Positions 1 through 11,049 of a stretch of 64,000 nucleotides of DNA are shown piece by piece. The first letter of the stretch is position 1. The number at the start of each line of letters is the position of its first letter. Below the pieces are notes generated by a model. It was not told the DNA's origin. It saw nothing but the letters and a program-made list of their open reading frames with translations, and did no database searches. The position numbers were made by a program, and so were the translations under genes. This stretch comes from Datura wrightii (taxonomy: Eukaryota > Streptophyta > Magnoliopsida > Solanales > Solanaceae), in contig JASDFA010000001.1 in the NCBI GenBank assembly GCA_035772735.1, positions 135,823,001 to 135,887,000 on the forward strand, given 5' to 3'.

Positions 1-305
1 TTGAGGACCAGCTGATATTAGTTATCCTTTATGTTTAGTCTTCCAGACTTTTTAGTTGGGGTGTTGTCCCATCAACCCATCAGATATGTTAGAGGCTTTC
101 AGACTATGTGTAGTATTCAGCTGTGATATATGAAGTGCATTTTGTTTTGTACGTTATGTCATGATTATGCTTCCGCTGTGTTATTATATTGAGTATTCCT
201 CTTTATTGATTGATTTAGATGTATGATCATTCCATGGGTCGATTTGGAGTCTCTCGGGTATCCTTGTCCCATGTTGCAATCCGGATCTATGTTCGGGTCA
301 TTACA
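1..305 (+). mobile_element. 3' tail of a chromovirus-type LTR
   Basis: The stretch aligns by eye with the last 300 bp of the LTRs ending at 14765, 27142 and 39897: the same order of a 'gttgggg-tgttgtccca' segment, a 'ccatgggtcga' segment and an 'atccgg...gggtc' end. It stops at ttaca, a decayed form of the usual tgaca terminus. No primer binding site follows, so the internal region is gone. The upstream part lies outside the window. Confidence 0.7.
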
Positions 306-345
306 TACTTAGTGGAATAACCCCTCATTCATCTCCTAACATTAA

Positions 346-1147
346 AAAACTTCAAGAATTAGTATGCTTTCAAAAACACCTAGGGTTCTCTTCTCAACCT
401 CTTGGGTCCTCCAGCAGTAGGCAGAAACTCTTCATTCCAGGTATGTGGTTTTATGAATAAGGGTCTCCCTTTACTCTTATGCCCAAAAGTCAATTCCTAA
501 ACTATGATTTTAGTATATTTATATGAATTCTTGATTTCTAGGGATGAAACTATCTTATGCGAAAATTCTAAATTTCCTTGTGATATGTTTCTGTCATGAA
601 TCCTATGTGCATTAAACAATTATGTTGGGTTAAATTCTTAAAAAACTCCTATGTATCCTTATACTCTAAACTTGGCATGATTTGCTCAAATAAGTATATT
701 TTTGATTTTCAGAATTAGTATATTATGGTCTCCAAATCAACTTAGTTTGCATGACTAGTTCAATATTTTAGAATTTCAATTATCATCATGATTTTAAAAC
801 TAGTCTCTGCAAAATTTATCAGATTTTAAATATAATTATAAGAACCTATGTGTCTTTTTTGGTGCAGTACTTAACACCAAATAGATGGGGGTTCAGATAA
901 TCTAAGTCCCAAAACTATGTGCCGCCGTAGATTAAAGGGGTACTCGCCAGTTGAGGGTGTCTCCTTTGCCTGAATAGGCTCATGGGTGGATTCATACTTT
1001 CATGGTCCTTACCCTTAGCAAGGTATGGACACCCTCCCGACCTGGGTTACAGGTTGAGCTCCATGATGCTCACTTGGAGTATGTCGGTTATGAAATCTCT
1101 CATTCCAACAGTCATAGTCACAGTTATGAGTTTTACTATGCATATAC
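346..1147 (+). mobile_element. middle portion of a chromovirus-type LTR
   Basis: This piece resembles the middle of the LTR at 27387-29586: a splice-donor-like ccag/gtatgt at 437-446, an AT-rich body, then the 'aacaccaaat...ctatgtgccgccgtag...ctcccgacctgggtt...tatgtcggttat' series found in all plus-strand LTRs here. Head and tail are missing. It is cut at about 1147 by a minus-strand LTR. It may be part of the 5' LTR of copy F, whose gag relic follows at 3186, but that is inference. Confidence 0.65.
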
Positions 1148-3185
1148 TATTACGCCCCAAAACTGGGGTTGGGAGCGACTGGCTCTTAGTTGTATAGTGT
1201 CTTGACTTTAACCCTTAGTCCAATAGGGCCACTTGCCATAGTCAGTCATAGCATAGAAATGGATCAATCAAGTCTCAACAAGCATAACAATGACAGTGTT
1301 CCGATAAGGCCACGATAAAAACTGAAATAAATGCAAAAGTCCATCCACTACGCTTAAACTGAACCATTGTACAACTAGTCCACAAAAGCCTCTAAAAGAG
1401 TGAATAATACTGAATACACGGGATAGTCCCAGCCTACCCATATGTACATAAATAACTCAAAATGACCAAACCAAATAGAGGGCTCTGGAAATAAAAGAGT
1501 ATACCAATTCTTCACTAGATCTGGGCTCCTACTGTATCATTCCATCTGAGCTCCTGTCTGCACCAGCAGTATGATTACAGGGTCCCTAGGAGAAGGAACA
1601 ACAGTACAAAGAAATGCACTGGTATGTAAGACTCAAAGCTATAAATAAATCAAAGCCAAAGATAACTAAACCATAGAAGGGAATAGCAACAACCGGACAC
1701 TCTAGAACCTGTCTACATAAACAATGGCAAATAACAATTGAACATAACTCAGAAGGTAGGGTAGAGAGAGATACACTTTAAATCTGCAACTTACTACCCT
1801 ATATGCAGACTCTGTGCATGAGTACAACATAATGACTCATATGCCAAAACCTCCAATACTTGGATGGGATTTTATGAGAATTGATTCGGTGGCCACCTGA
1901 TAATTAGATTAGGATTTAAGTATGGTTGCCTGATACTCGAAGCAGGACTTTAAGAGTTGCCAATACTTGGACAAACACTTTATATGGCTGCCTGATACTT
2001 GGACCAGGATTTTCTTATATCATCCTTCGCACAATCACCCATATGATACTCGTACTAGAGAGGGCATGCGACATCTCACAATCAGCCATTTGATACTCAG
2101 ACTAGAGAGGGTGTTTTCTAAGCAAAATGCAAATCATATACGTGAGGAACCGAATAATGCAACATATATCTGACTCAGATATACTGTCCAACTCGGAGGA
2201 CCAACTAAACAATGCAAAGTAACTGACTCAAATAACGGGTCCAACTTTGAGGACCTAAATAGCATAACACCCCTATAAAATTATAGAAAGGGGACATAAA
2301 AACATAACTTGACTTGAGAGCTTAACATGCACATGAGACTTGAGGAATATGATACTAGACCTTGCTTACGGATTCTTAGATCCAACTTTTGATACTTAAA
2401 CTCAATTTTGCAATAATTGGACTCCACATGAATAATAGATTCATTTTAGAAATCTTAGACTCAAGTCGAACTCAACTGGGAGAAGTCAGACTAAATTATT
2501 GATACTTAGCGTCAACGTTCGCTACTTTAGCACCCAGTAACTCAGTAATTTGTCAATAACTTAAGGAATAGGAATTATGTAATTTCTTTAAAGACTTAAG
2601 AACATTAAAATGTATATATATAATGGTAGGTGACCATATCAAGGAATCAATGTGTTGGTACCCTCGTTTAGCCTTACTAGCTTGAATTTTGTTCTTAGCG
2701 TACGTGATTCATACATCGCCATCTTAGCTTCACATTTCTAGTTTAATAAGTTTACCAAGAACCCATACATGATCAACATAACATATGTAATATAATGTAA
2801 AGGATGAGCTAGCAATTCCCACGCTGAGGGGTCTCCAACTCGATGTATAACAATGACAACAAATCGACACAACATTACCCTTTAAGAGCCTCTTTAGGCT
2901 AGATATAATCTCAAAATTTAGCTTCAATCAAACATGAGACTTAAAGACTAAATATAGCTTGACATACAGCCTCAACAAACACGAGAATTTTTCTGGCTCT
3001 GTCAACTCACAATGCACGAATTGTTTTTGAAAGAACAACGGGTGGGATTGCTTACATACCTTTTTTTGAAATACTTTCCTTAACCGATTTCCAAATTTAG
3101 TGACCAGAAAATATAGCCAACAAAGATAATAACTCATGAAAACACAAGCAAAATAATTCACCAAATGGAAGTCACAATCCCATCA
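1148..3185 (-). mobile_element. minus-strand chromovirus-type LTR (family G)
   Basis: On the plus strand it begins tattacgcccc, the reverse of the ggggcgtaa(c)a LTR end typical of these elements. The reverse complement carries the conserved block near 1590-1632 (acatacCAGT...GTACTG), about 450 bp from that end, as in the other LTRs. The far end near 3185 is a soft boundary: the gag relic begins there without a clear TG/CA terminus or target duplication. No coding sequence is seen in it. Confidence 0.6.
1855..2125. repeat. degenerate short tandem repeats inside LTR G
   Basis: Phrases built on 'ctgcctgatacttggaccagga' and 'catatgatactcgtactagagaggg' recur several times with changes. They look like a decayed tandem array of units of about 50-60 bp within the LTR. 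No function can be assigned. Confidence 0.55.
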
Positions 3186-3560
3186 TAGAGGTCATTAATC
3201 TAGCACCATTGATAGCCAGTGTTTCATCTTCATCCTAAGTAAGGGAGATTACTTATCTAGCATGCAAGAGCTGTGGAAGAACCATCTAGGAGAGTGCATG
3301 GATGGCTCAAATTCTTTGCTTCTAGCATGGCAAGTCGGTCCATAAGCTTAGAGATTTCCCAGCAGCCAAGTGGGGTGAAGGTAGAGCCCGATCCATCTCT
3401 CTAGTAGCTCCGATAGCCCCGCCACCTCATGAGGGAACATCGGCTGGTACAAGTAGTGGATAGCGTTAGGACCTCTTCTATTCCCTATCATCATGTCAGG
3501 ATTGAGGAAGCTCGCCAAAAGTAGTCATAGGTATGTTATGAGTTTTTCATGTTAACTCTT
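3186..3560 (+). pseudogene. gag: gag C-terminus and protease start relic (copy F)
   Basis: In shifting frames the sequence spells the end of a chromovirus Gag. A zinc-knuckle area is recognisable (CKSCG, then after a one-base loss NHLGECMDGSNS), followed by the stretch that in other copies runs ASTSG...RFYALSSRQEQEV and then the first residues of protease (ML-VFHV). The order matches the copies at 8690-9010 and 41080-41360. Stops and frameshifts make it non-functional. It is truncated on the left by LTR G. Together with 27143-29586 it appears to be what remains of the element that received the A/B array. Confidence 0.7.
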
Positions 3561-4701
3561 GCATGTTTTTAGGCCTAGAAGTGTTAGTATAAGGTATAAG
3601 ATCCTATTTAGCATTCTAGTATGAGATTTATCTCGTGGATGATATGAAGTGGTTATAAGTATTAAGCCTTCAGTGATAGCTTTAGAGGTGAATGGTAATT
3701 CAAGAGTCAGTGATGTTAGCCTAACCTTATGAAAGGACATAAGAGCATTATAATGATGACTTTAAACTAATGGGGAGATGATAAGTTGAAGGGCCAAGTC
3801 ATGTCTTGAGTGTTCTAGTAGGGAAGTTTCGGAAAAAGAATCAATGGGATATCAATCCATTCCTATTCAAGTGTCTTCCCTATGTTTCAGTCAACATTAA
3901 AGTCTACTTGTGCCTATATTTAGATTTCCAAAATGATAGGTAACCACCTCAGACAACGATCCCAGTCTTCATGATTATATAAATCTCTGCCGCATGTCAT
4001 GAAACCAATTAGGTATATAAACTCACGTCTCCCAGTATGCTCCGCTCTATGAACTCAGTCCTTAGAATTTATCGTAATAGCTCAATAGATCATGCTACCT
4101 CATGTATGCTCTTAGTTTAGATGTTGTGAACAACTCATGTTTGTGATTATCTTACTCTTAGCCCTATGTGTGTTCACCCATAACAGAAATGATGGTTGCA
4201 ATGAATATGTACAGAATTGACGCCCCATTCATGCCTTAGCTGCTCAAGAGATAGAAGCTCATGACGTCCAATTGTTAGTTATGTCAGGGAGTCTACGGAG
4301 CTTTAGGGATCGTATAAGCTACAACAGAGCCGTAAGATGAGTTTAGTGATAGGCTTGAATTGCATGTTGGCATTCGGGAAGTTGGTGTAGCTAGCATGGG
4401 GTTCTTATATGTGGAGATGAGATGTTCGGGTGACAAAATATTGATGGGAATGGCAGACTCTAATAGAAGAAGGTTCCAGTTGAAACCTTGGTCCCTCATG
4501 TTCGTAAGTTCGGATAAATAAGGGAGTTGGCCTCAATGAATGTTTTACAGAGGAATTAACTAGTGGTAGGAGCTACTTGGGGAATACTGATTCAGTTAAT
4601 TCATACTCTCAGTCAGATCAAATACCATGATAGTTAGTTTGATATCATAAAGTAGTTTGGGATTGATAACTTTATCTTTACGAGCTCAATTTTAGTTTGG
4701 T
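3561..4701. other. unassigned interval, probably decayed internal sequence of copy F
   Basis: No open frame of interest and no recognisable pol motif is visible. It must once have been continuous with 27148 onward, because the A/B array and its GAAAT duplication sit between them, and 27148-27386 is the 3' untranslated end of a chromovirus. It may be badly decayed pol or a secondary insertion. Confidence 0.4.
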
Positions 4702-4706
4702 GAAAT
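4702..4706. repeat. target-site duplication GAAAT, left copy
   Basis: GAAAT directly precedes the TGTTATACCC start of LTR1 and is repeated exactly at 27143-27147 after the tgaca end of LTR3. This defines 4707-27142 as one inserted unit. Confidence 0.85.
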
Positions 4707-6340
4707 TGTTATACCCAGAAAGTCCAAAGATCAAACCGAGGAGTTGAAATGGGGAAAACAGGATTTTCTATACCAGGTCACAACACGAGTCGTCCTGTGA
4801 CCCGTCAGGTTGACCACAAGTCGTTAAGTGACTCGTGGTAAGTAGTTTGACTTGATTTGCATGCAACAGAGATCCTAATTTCATATATCCGGTTAAGCAA
4901 GCCCTGCTTGCCAGCTTCCCCCTTAAACACAAAAGGTGAGCGCCTAACGCAAAATATTGCTTTACTAAGTAAGATAAATCAAGAAGCAAGGATGTAGCAG
5001 CTGCGTGAAGAGTCGGAAATTTTTGGTTTTGCGTCCCCACGGACATGACCACGAGTAGTGGTCAGGAGGGGGTTCAGGAAGGAGGACCTTTGATAGTGCA
5101 CTTAATGGGTGGGTCACCACGACTCATTGTTTGTACCATGAGTCTTGGTATGCCTCGTGATGAGCCAGGTAGGTTTTTGGCGGTGAAGACCACGAGTCAT
5201 GGTCAATAGTAATGACTCGTAGGGTCGCCCGTGTTGAGCCCCAGATGAATTTTGGACAGTGTACCCAACAATTGAGACCATGAGTCGTGGTCCTTCATAA
5301 CGACTCATCCAGTCCCTCATAGGGACTGACAACCAGTTATTATCTGCGAATTTGTAAGGGCTTATCCGCAATTCGTACGATCCTAAGGCCTAAACTACAT
5401 TGTTTTAAGCTATGAATAATGAGTTTTAAGAACGGTAAGTTCATTCAAGGTTATTCTTATTCATGCATGCAAACTTAGAGGGCTAGAGAGGTGATCAAGT
5501 TCAATTCCTTCAAGGTTTTCTTCAATTCTTCATTGGGCAATTAAGAGAGTTGTAAAATCTTATTCTCTCGGGTATATAGGGTTATGAATGGGTGAATTTG
5601 TTCACACCCATGACCAATCCCTCTCTAATTCATTAAATTCTATTGATAATTCTATGGGGTTTTATCCCAATTCTTGTGAAATCCGTATGATCTATTTATG
5701 GGTTAATTCCTCTCATGTATAAATTCATATTTTATGAATCATGGGCAGATTTTACAACTACATAGATTTAAATTTTCTGCCAAACTATGCCCAAGCATGT
5801 ATGTTTCAAGATAAATCAAGTTATGATTCTACTTTGATTTTAATATTCATTAGGCCATTATGATTTATGACTCATGATATGATTTCTCTTACATGCTCAT
5901 CAAGAATTTATGAATATCAAGTATATAAATGTTTTGCAAGTGTACATGGACCTCATGATTTATGATTTATGATTTATGATTATGGCCGACTCACGGGCCT
6001 TACTTTCATGGCTAGTTCACACATTTCAACCATGCTTATTACTATCATGATTTTAACTAGCCTACGAATTCTCATGTATATTATCCTATGAACACTATAT
6101 ATGTTTTGGGAGTAGTATTTAACATCGAGTAGCCTGGGGTCACGGCATACCCCGAGTCTTAGGACTACGCGCAAATGTAGCCATGATGGGACCACCTTTG
6201 TGACTGTCCCTTTTGCCCAAACGGGCCTTTCGTGAGTGATTTCACGCCTTTATTATGGTTCTTCCCTTGGAAAAGTATGAACAGCCTCCCGATTAGGGTT
6301 TTATAGGTTGGGCTCCATATGTGCTCATATGGGGTATGTC
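4707..6340 (+). mobile_element. LTR1, 3'-truncated
   Basis: It starts TGTTATACCC and matches LTR2 up to the phrase ggggtatgtc, where LTR2 goes on with ggttataag. Here the sequence jumps straight into gag. About 675 bp of LTR end, the primer binding site, the leader and the gag start are missing. A 17-bp near-palindrome (gaccatgagtcgtggtc) sits at 5276-5292. A run of 'gatttat' repeats lies at 5958-5980. Confidence 0.85.
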
Positions 6341-7531
6341 CCACCAGCCTATGAGCACCAACAAGTCCCACCAAGCCATGAGCACCATGCACCAGAGCTG
6401 GTAGCTCGCGCTGAATTAAGGGCATCCATTCAAATGCTAGCACAAGCTTTGACAGCCCAGGTCAACCAGTAGGAAGTGGCGCATGTCCCATAAAACGAGA
6501 ATGCTGCGACAACAAGGGTTGGAGACTTTCTGAGGATGAAACCTGCCAAGTTCTTTGGATCAAAGGTGGATGAGGATCCACACGAGTTCACCGAGCAGAT
6601 TTTGAAGATCACCCAGATTATGGGGGTAGCTGGAGAAGAGTGTGCCGATTTGGCCTCATATCAGTTAAAGAGGGTCGCACATATTTAGTTCAAACAGTGG
6701 AAGGATAGTAGAGCGGTTGGAGAAGGCCCTGTCAATTGGGATGAGTTTCATATTGCCTTTCTTGACCGGTACTTCCCTCGGGAGATGAGGGATCTGAAAG
6801 AGGCAGAGTTTGTGAATCTTAAGCAGGGATAGATGACGGTTCGGGAGTATTCCTTGGAGTTCACACATCTGTCCAGGTATGTACCCGAGTTGATTGAGGA
6901 TCAGAGAGCGCGTGTGAGCTGGTTCGTGCATGGGATAGTAGACTCCTTGGTTAGGGATTGCTGGACTGTGATGCTTCTCCAGGATATTGACTTTGCCTAG
7001 ATTGTCCTGTACGCCCTGCTGATGGAGGCGATACAAATGAGTGAGCAGGGGAGGGAGGCTAAGAGGGCCAAGACTTATAGCATCAGATTCTACTAGCCGA
7101 GGACTTGTTGGAACCATCAACAGTCCCATCAGAGATCTTTAGCCCTAGCACCATCATTAGCTAGTGTCCTGTTTCGACCCAGGCGTGATCAGAGAGGTAG
7201 CTCGTTAGTCTCAAGGGGACAGGGGAGCATTTTAGCAGATTGCACTTTTCCAGCCTATTCGAAGTGCCGCAAAAACACCCCAGGGAGGTGTCTTGTTTGT
7301 TCAAACGCTTTGTTTGGGTGTGGCAAACCCGTACATAGGTTGAGAGATTGCCTTTGGGCTAGATCAGGCAACGGTGGAGCCTGTCCTCCAGCTTCTAGTT
7401 CAGCAGCTCCACCAGCACGCCCCGCTTAGCAGGGGCCTTTTACTAGCACAGGTGGCGGATGACGCCAAAACAGATTTTATGCCCTATCATCTCGCCAGGA
7501 GCAGGAGGTCTCCCCAGACGTAGTCACTGCA
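6341..7531 (+). pseudogene. gag: gag pseudogene, internal A (first copy)
   Basis: The frame gives Gag capsid-like sequence: IQMLAQALTAQVNQ, then FLRMKP-KFFGSKVDEDP, ILKITQIMGV, DEFHIAFLDRYFPREMR and LEFTHLSRYVPEL, then a degraded CCHC area (GRCLVCSNALFGCGKP-HRL). Several in-frame stops interrupt it, for example after AQVNQ, after AHVP, in AHI-stop-FKQW and after LKQG. The stops after VP and after KQG recur in internal B. The N-terminus is missing because LTR1 is joined directly to gag. From 6569 the sequence is part of the tandem duplication. Gag would form the particle; this copy cannot. Confidence 0.85.
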
Positions 7532-8034
7532 ATGTTGCGAGTTTTCCATCTACATGCATATGATTTGTTAGATCCAGGGTCTACCTTGTCTTTTGTGACA
7601 CCTTATGTAGCTAGTAGGTTCAGAGTCAATCTCGAAATCTTGTCAAAACCCTTCTCAGTCTCTACTCCAGTGGGTGATTCAGTTGTAGCTAGATGGGTGT
7701 ATAGAAGTTGCCCAGTCACGGTCCTTTAGAAAGTTACCTCAAAAGATCTAGTAGAGTTAGCCCTGACCAATTTTAATATTATCCTCAACATGGATGGGCT
7801 ATTTGCATGTTATGCCTTAGTTAATTCTAGAACCGGGGTAGTAGAGTTCAGCTTTCCGGGTGAGCTAGTTATAGAATGGAAGGGTAGTTCATCTGTGCCT
7901 GTAGGTCGTTTCATCTCCTATCTTAAGGCCAGAAAGATGATCTCCAAGGGTTGTATGTACCATCTAGTTAGGGTTAAGGATGTTATGTCTGAAACCCCGA
8001 TTGTCCAGTCAATCCCAGTAGTATGTGAGTATAA
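6569..8034 (+). repeat. gag-protease tandem duplication, unit 1 (1466 bp)
   Basis: The unit begins at gatgaggatcc in gag and ends after gtatgtgagtata at the end of protease. At 8035 the sequence returns to gatgaggatcc and repeats the whole stretch. The two units differ at very roughly 8% of positions in sampled stretches, so the event is not recent. Confidence 0.85.
7532..8034 (+). pseudogene. PR: protease pseudogene, internal A (first copy)
   Basis: MLRVFHLHAYDLLDPGSTLSF carries the retropepsin core as D-P-G, a variant also seen in every other chromovirus copy here. It continues through PVGDSVVARWVYRSCPV, a stop, the D-V-ILNMD flap-side stretch and RFISYLKARKMISKGC. The frame breaks at the duplication junction, so this copy has no reverse transcriptase behind it. 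The role would be Gag-Pol cleavage in the particle. Confidence 0.8.
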
Positions 8035-8993
8035 GATGAGGATCCACACGAGTTCATAGAGAATATTTTGAAGATCACCCAGATTATGGGGGTGGCTGGA
8101 GAGGAGTGTGCCGATTTGGCCTCATATCAGTCAAAAGGGGTCGCACACATTTAGTTCAAACAGTGGAAGAATACTAGAGCAATTGGAGCAGGCCCTGTCA
8201 GTTGGGATGAGTTTCATATCGCCTTTCTTGACCGGTACTTCCCTCGGGAGATGTGGGAGCTGAAAGTGGCAGAGTTTGTGAATCTTAAGCAGGGATAGAT
8301 AATGGTTCAGGAGTATTCCTTGGAGTTCACACATCTGTCCAAGTATGTACCCGTGTTGATTAAGGATCAGAGAGAGCGTGTGAGCTGGTTCGTGCATGGG
8401 ATAGTAGACTCCTTGGTCAGGGATTGTTGGATCATGATGCTTCTCTAGGGTATTGACTTTGCCTGGATTGTCCTATACACCCAGCTGATGGAGGCGATAC
8501 AAATGATTAAGCCGGAGAGGGAGGCCAAGAGGGCAAGGACTGATAGCATCGGATTCTCCCAGCCGAGGACTAGTTGGAACCATCAGCAGTCCCATTAGAG
8601 ATCTTTAGCCCTAGTACCATCATAAGCTAGTGTCCTGCTTCGACCCAGGCGTGATCAGAGAGGTAGAGCGTTAGGCTCGATGGGCCAGGGGAGCATTTTA
8701 GGAGATTACACTTTTCCAGCCTATGTGAAGTGCGTAAAAACCATCTAGGGTGGTGTCTTGTTGGTTCAAATGCTTGTTTCGGGTGTGGCAAACCAGGCAC
8801 AGGCTTAGAGATTGGTCCTCGGCCAGATCAAGCGACGATGGAGCCTATCCTCCAGCTTCTAGTTCAGCAACTCCACCAGCATGCCCCGCTTAGCAGGGGG
8901 CTTCTACTAGCACCTGTGGTGGATGACGCCAAAATAGATTTCATGCCCTATCATCCCGCCAGGAGCAGGAGGTCTCCCCGAATATAGTCACTA
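8035..8993 (+). pseudogene. gag: gag pseudogene, internal A (second copy)
   Basis: This repeats the Gag central and C-terminal region from the VDEDPHEF position on: ILKITQIMGVAGEEC, an AHI-stop-FKQW break shared with the first copy, DEFHIAFLDRYFPREM, and the KQG-stop also seen in internal B. The zinc-knuckle area reads SLCEVRKNHLG-like, then GSNACFGCGKPGTGL. Shared and private stops together show that it was already dead or soon died after duplication. Confidence 0.8.
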
Positions 8994-9497
8994 CTATGTT
9001 TCGAGTTTTCCATCTAGATGCATATGCTTTGTTAGATCCAGGGGCTACCTTATCTTTTGTGACACCTTATGTGGCTAGTAGTTTCGAAGTCAATCTCGAA
9101 ATCTTGTCAAAATCCTTCTCAATCTCTACTCCAGTGGGTGATTCAGTTGTAGCTAGATGGGTGTATAGAAGTTGCCCAGTCACGGTCCTTTAGAAAGTAA
9201 CCTCAAAAGATCTAGTAGAGTTAGCCCTGACCGATTTTGATATTATCCTCAACATGGATTGGCTATTTTCATGTTATGCCTCAGTTAATTGTATAACCGG
9301 GGTTGTATAGTTTAGCTTTCAGGGTGAGCTAGTTATAGAATGGACGGGTAGTTCAACTGTGCCTGTAGCTCGTTTCATCTCATATCTTAGGCTAGAAAGA
9401 TGATCTCCAAGGGTTATATGTACCATCTAGGTAGGGTTAAGGATGCTTTACTCGAAACCCTGACTGTCCAGTCAGTCCCAGTAGTATGTGAGTATAA
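8035..9497 (+). repeat. gag-protease tandem duplication, unit 2
   Basis: Second unit of the duplication. It runs on into the genuine protease-reverse transcriptase linker (agtcttccagatgatctacc). Its length of about 1463 bp shows a few small indels against unit 1. Confidence 0.85.
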
Positions 9498-9600
9498 AGA
9501 AGTCTTCCAGATGATCTACCGGAAATCACTCTCGAGTGGGAGATTGATTTTCTCATTAACCTTCTTCCCGATACACAACCTATATCTATTCCTCCTTACA
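8996..9600 (+). pseudogene. PR: protease pseudogene, internal A (second copy)
   Basis: LLDPGATLSFVTPYVA marks the retropepsin core. Then come PVGDSVVARWVYRSCPV, a stop, DIILNMDWL and the KMISKG...VRVKD stretch that leads into the linker upstream of reverse transcriptase (PISIPPYRMAL-like, decayed). Position and order are normal for a chromovirus pol. Stops and a frameshift inactivate it. Confidence 0.8.
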
Positions 9601-10445
9601 GAATGGCTTTAGCTGAGTTAAAGGAGTTGAAGGAGTAGTTGAAAGACATTTTAGATAAGGGGTTTATCAGATCAAGAAAATCCCAATCCCCATAGGATGC
9701 ACCAGTTCTCGTTTTTTGAAAGAAAGATAGTTCTCTTCGTATGTGTATTGATTATCGGCAATTGAAAAAGGTCACCATCAAGAACATGTATCCTCTTCCC
9801 AGGATTGATAATTTGTTCGACCAACTTCAGGTTGCTAAGTGCTTTTAAAAGGTAGATCTTAGATTGGGGTACTATCAGCTCAGAGTTTAGGAGAGTTATA
9901 TCCCAAAAATAGCCTTTAGGATACGGTATGGTCATTATGAGTTTGTAGTTATGTCTTTTGGACTAACAAATTCTCCTACAGCTTTTATGCACTGGATGAA
10001 TAGGGTGTTCAAGTCATACCTGGATATGCTCGTGATTGTGTTTCTTTATGACATCCTGATATACTCTTGGAGCGAGGAGGAGCATGCCGCTCATTTGAGG
10101 GTTACTACATGCTCTCAAGGATCGCCAATTATATGCTAAATTCAATAAGTGTAAGTTTTGGTTGAACTCAGTGGCATTTTTGGGCCATTTGGTATCAAAT
10201 GAGGGTATAAAGCTGGACTCTCAGAAGATAGAAATGGTAAAGAATTGGCCTAGACCGGTGAATCCTTCAGATATCAGGAGTTTCCTGGGATTAGCTGGAT
10301 ACTATCAAAGATTTGTTGAGGGATTTTCATCTATTGAAACTCCATTGGCCAAATTGACCCAAAAGAATGTGAAGTTCCAATGGTCGGATGCTTGTGAGAG
10401 GAGCTTCCAGGAGTTGAAGACTCGACTTACCTCAACATCAGTGTA
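9601..10445 (+). pseudogene. RT: reverse transcriptase pseudogene, internal A
   Basis: Ty3/gypsy RT blocks appear in order: LDKGFIR, a decayed PVLFVKKKDGS area, CIDYRQLKKVTIKN, YPLPRIDNLFDQL, KVDLRLGYYQLR, KIAFRIRYGHYEF, MSFGLTNSPTAFM and the palm motif. The palm motif reads VFLYDILIYS where active copies have F-I-D-D, so one catalytic aspartate is lost. The same change is present in internal B. Stops (for example ahead of SPIPKI) and a frameshift near 10100 separate it from the second half, FLGHLVSNEGIKLD to KFQWSDACERSF. It would copy RNA into DNA in the particle. Confidence 0.88.
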
Positions 10446-10890
10446 AACCCTACCTGAGGCTACTGATGGGTTTGTGGTGTATTGCGATGCTTCTAGAATC
10501 GGCCTTGGTTGTGTATTGATGCAGCATGGTAAAGTGATAGCATATGCTTCCAGGAAGCTGAAGGTTCATGAGAAGAATTACCCGACCCATGATCTGGAAT
10601 TGGCGGCGGTGGTATTTGTATTGAAGATTTGGAGAGACTATTTGTATGGGGTCCATGTATATATGTTTATGGACCACAAGAGCCTACAATATGTGTTTAC
10701 CTTGAAGGACCTAAATTTTCTGCAAAGAAGGTGGTTGGAGCTACTCAAGGATTATGATATGAGTGTCCTTTATCATCTAGGTAAGGCCAATGTGGTGAAA
10801 GACACACTTAGTAGACTCTCTATGGAGAGTGTGTCCCATGTAGATGAGGGAACTAAGGAACCGGTGAAGGATGTGTATTGATTTGCACGA
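10446..10890 (+). pseudogene. RH: RNase H pseudogene, internal A
   Basis: VVYCDASRIGLGCVLMQ gives the first catalytic aspartate, HDLELAAVVFVLKIW the glutamate and FMDHKSLQYVF the second aspartate, all in the spacing expected for Ty3/gypsy RNase H. NVVKDTLSRLS is the C-terminal end (A-D-A-L-S-R in better copies). The stretch 10474-10881 is open, one of the longest intact segments of internal A. The frame stops before the integrase linker. Confidence 0.85.
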
Positions 10891-11049
10891 TGGAGAGTTC
10901 GTTTGGTTGACTCTATAGATGGCGGTGTTATAGTTCAGAACAGATCAGAATCGACAATGGTGACTGATGTAAAAGCTAGACAAGACGAGGACCCTATTTT
11001 GGTAAAGTTAAAGGAAGCTATTCAGAATTAGAAGGTAGAAGTCTTCTCT

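Noticed and set aside
4768..5371. Minus-strand open frames of 85-94 codons in LTR1
   Set aside because: They fall in the repeated cgactcgtgg word region, are not conserved in LTR2 and LTR3, and have no recognisable domain.
7532..7600. D-P-G in protease as a disabling mutation
   Set aside because: All chromovirus copies with a readable core here have D-P-G or a derivative (PG in A, B and H; PR in I), so the proline looks like the family state. Only the R in I is counted as a lesion.
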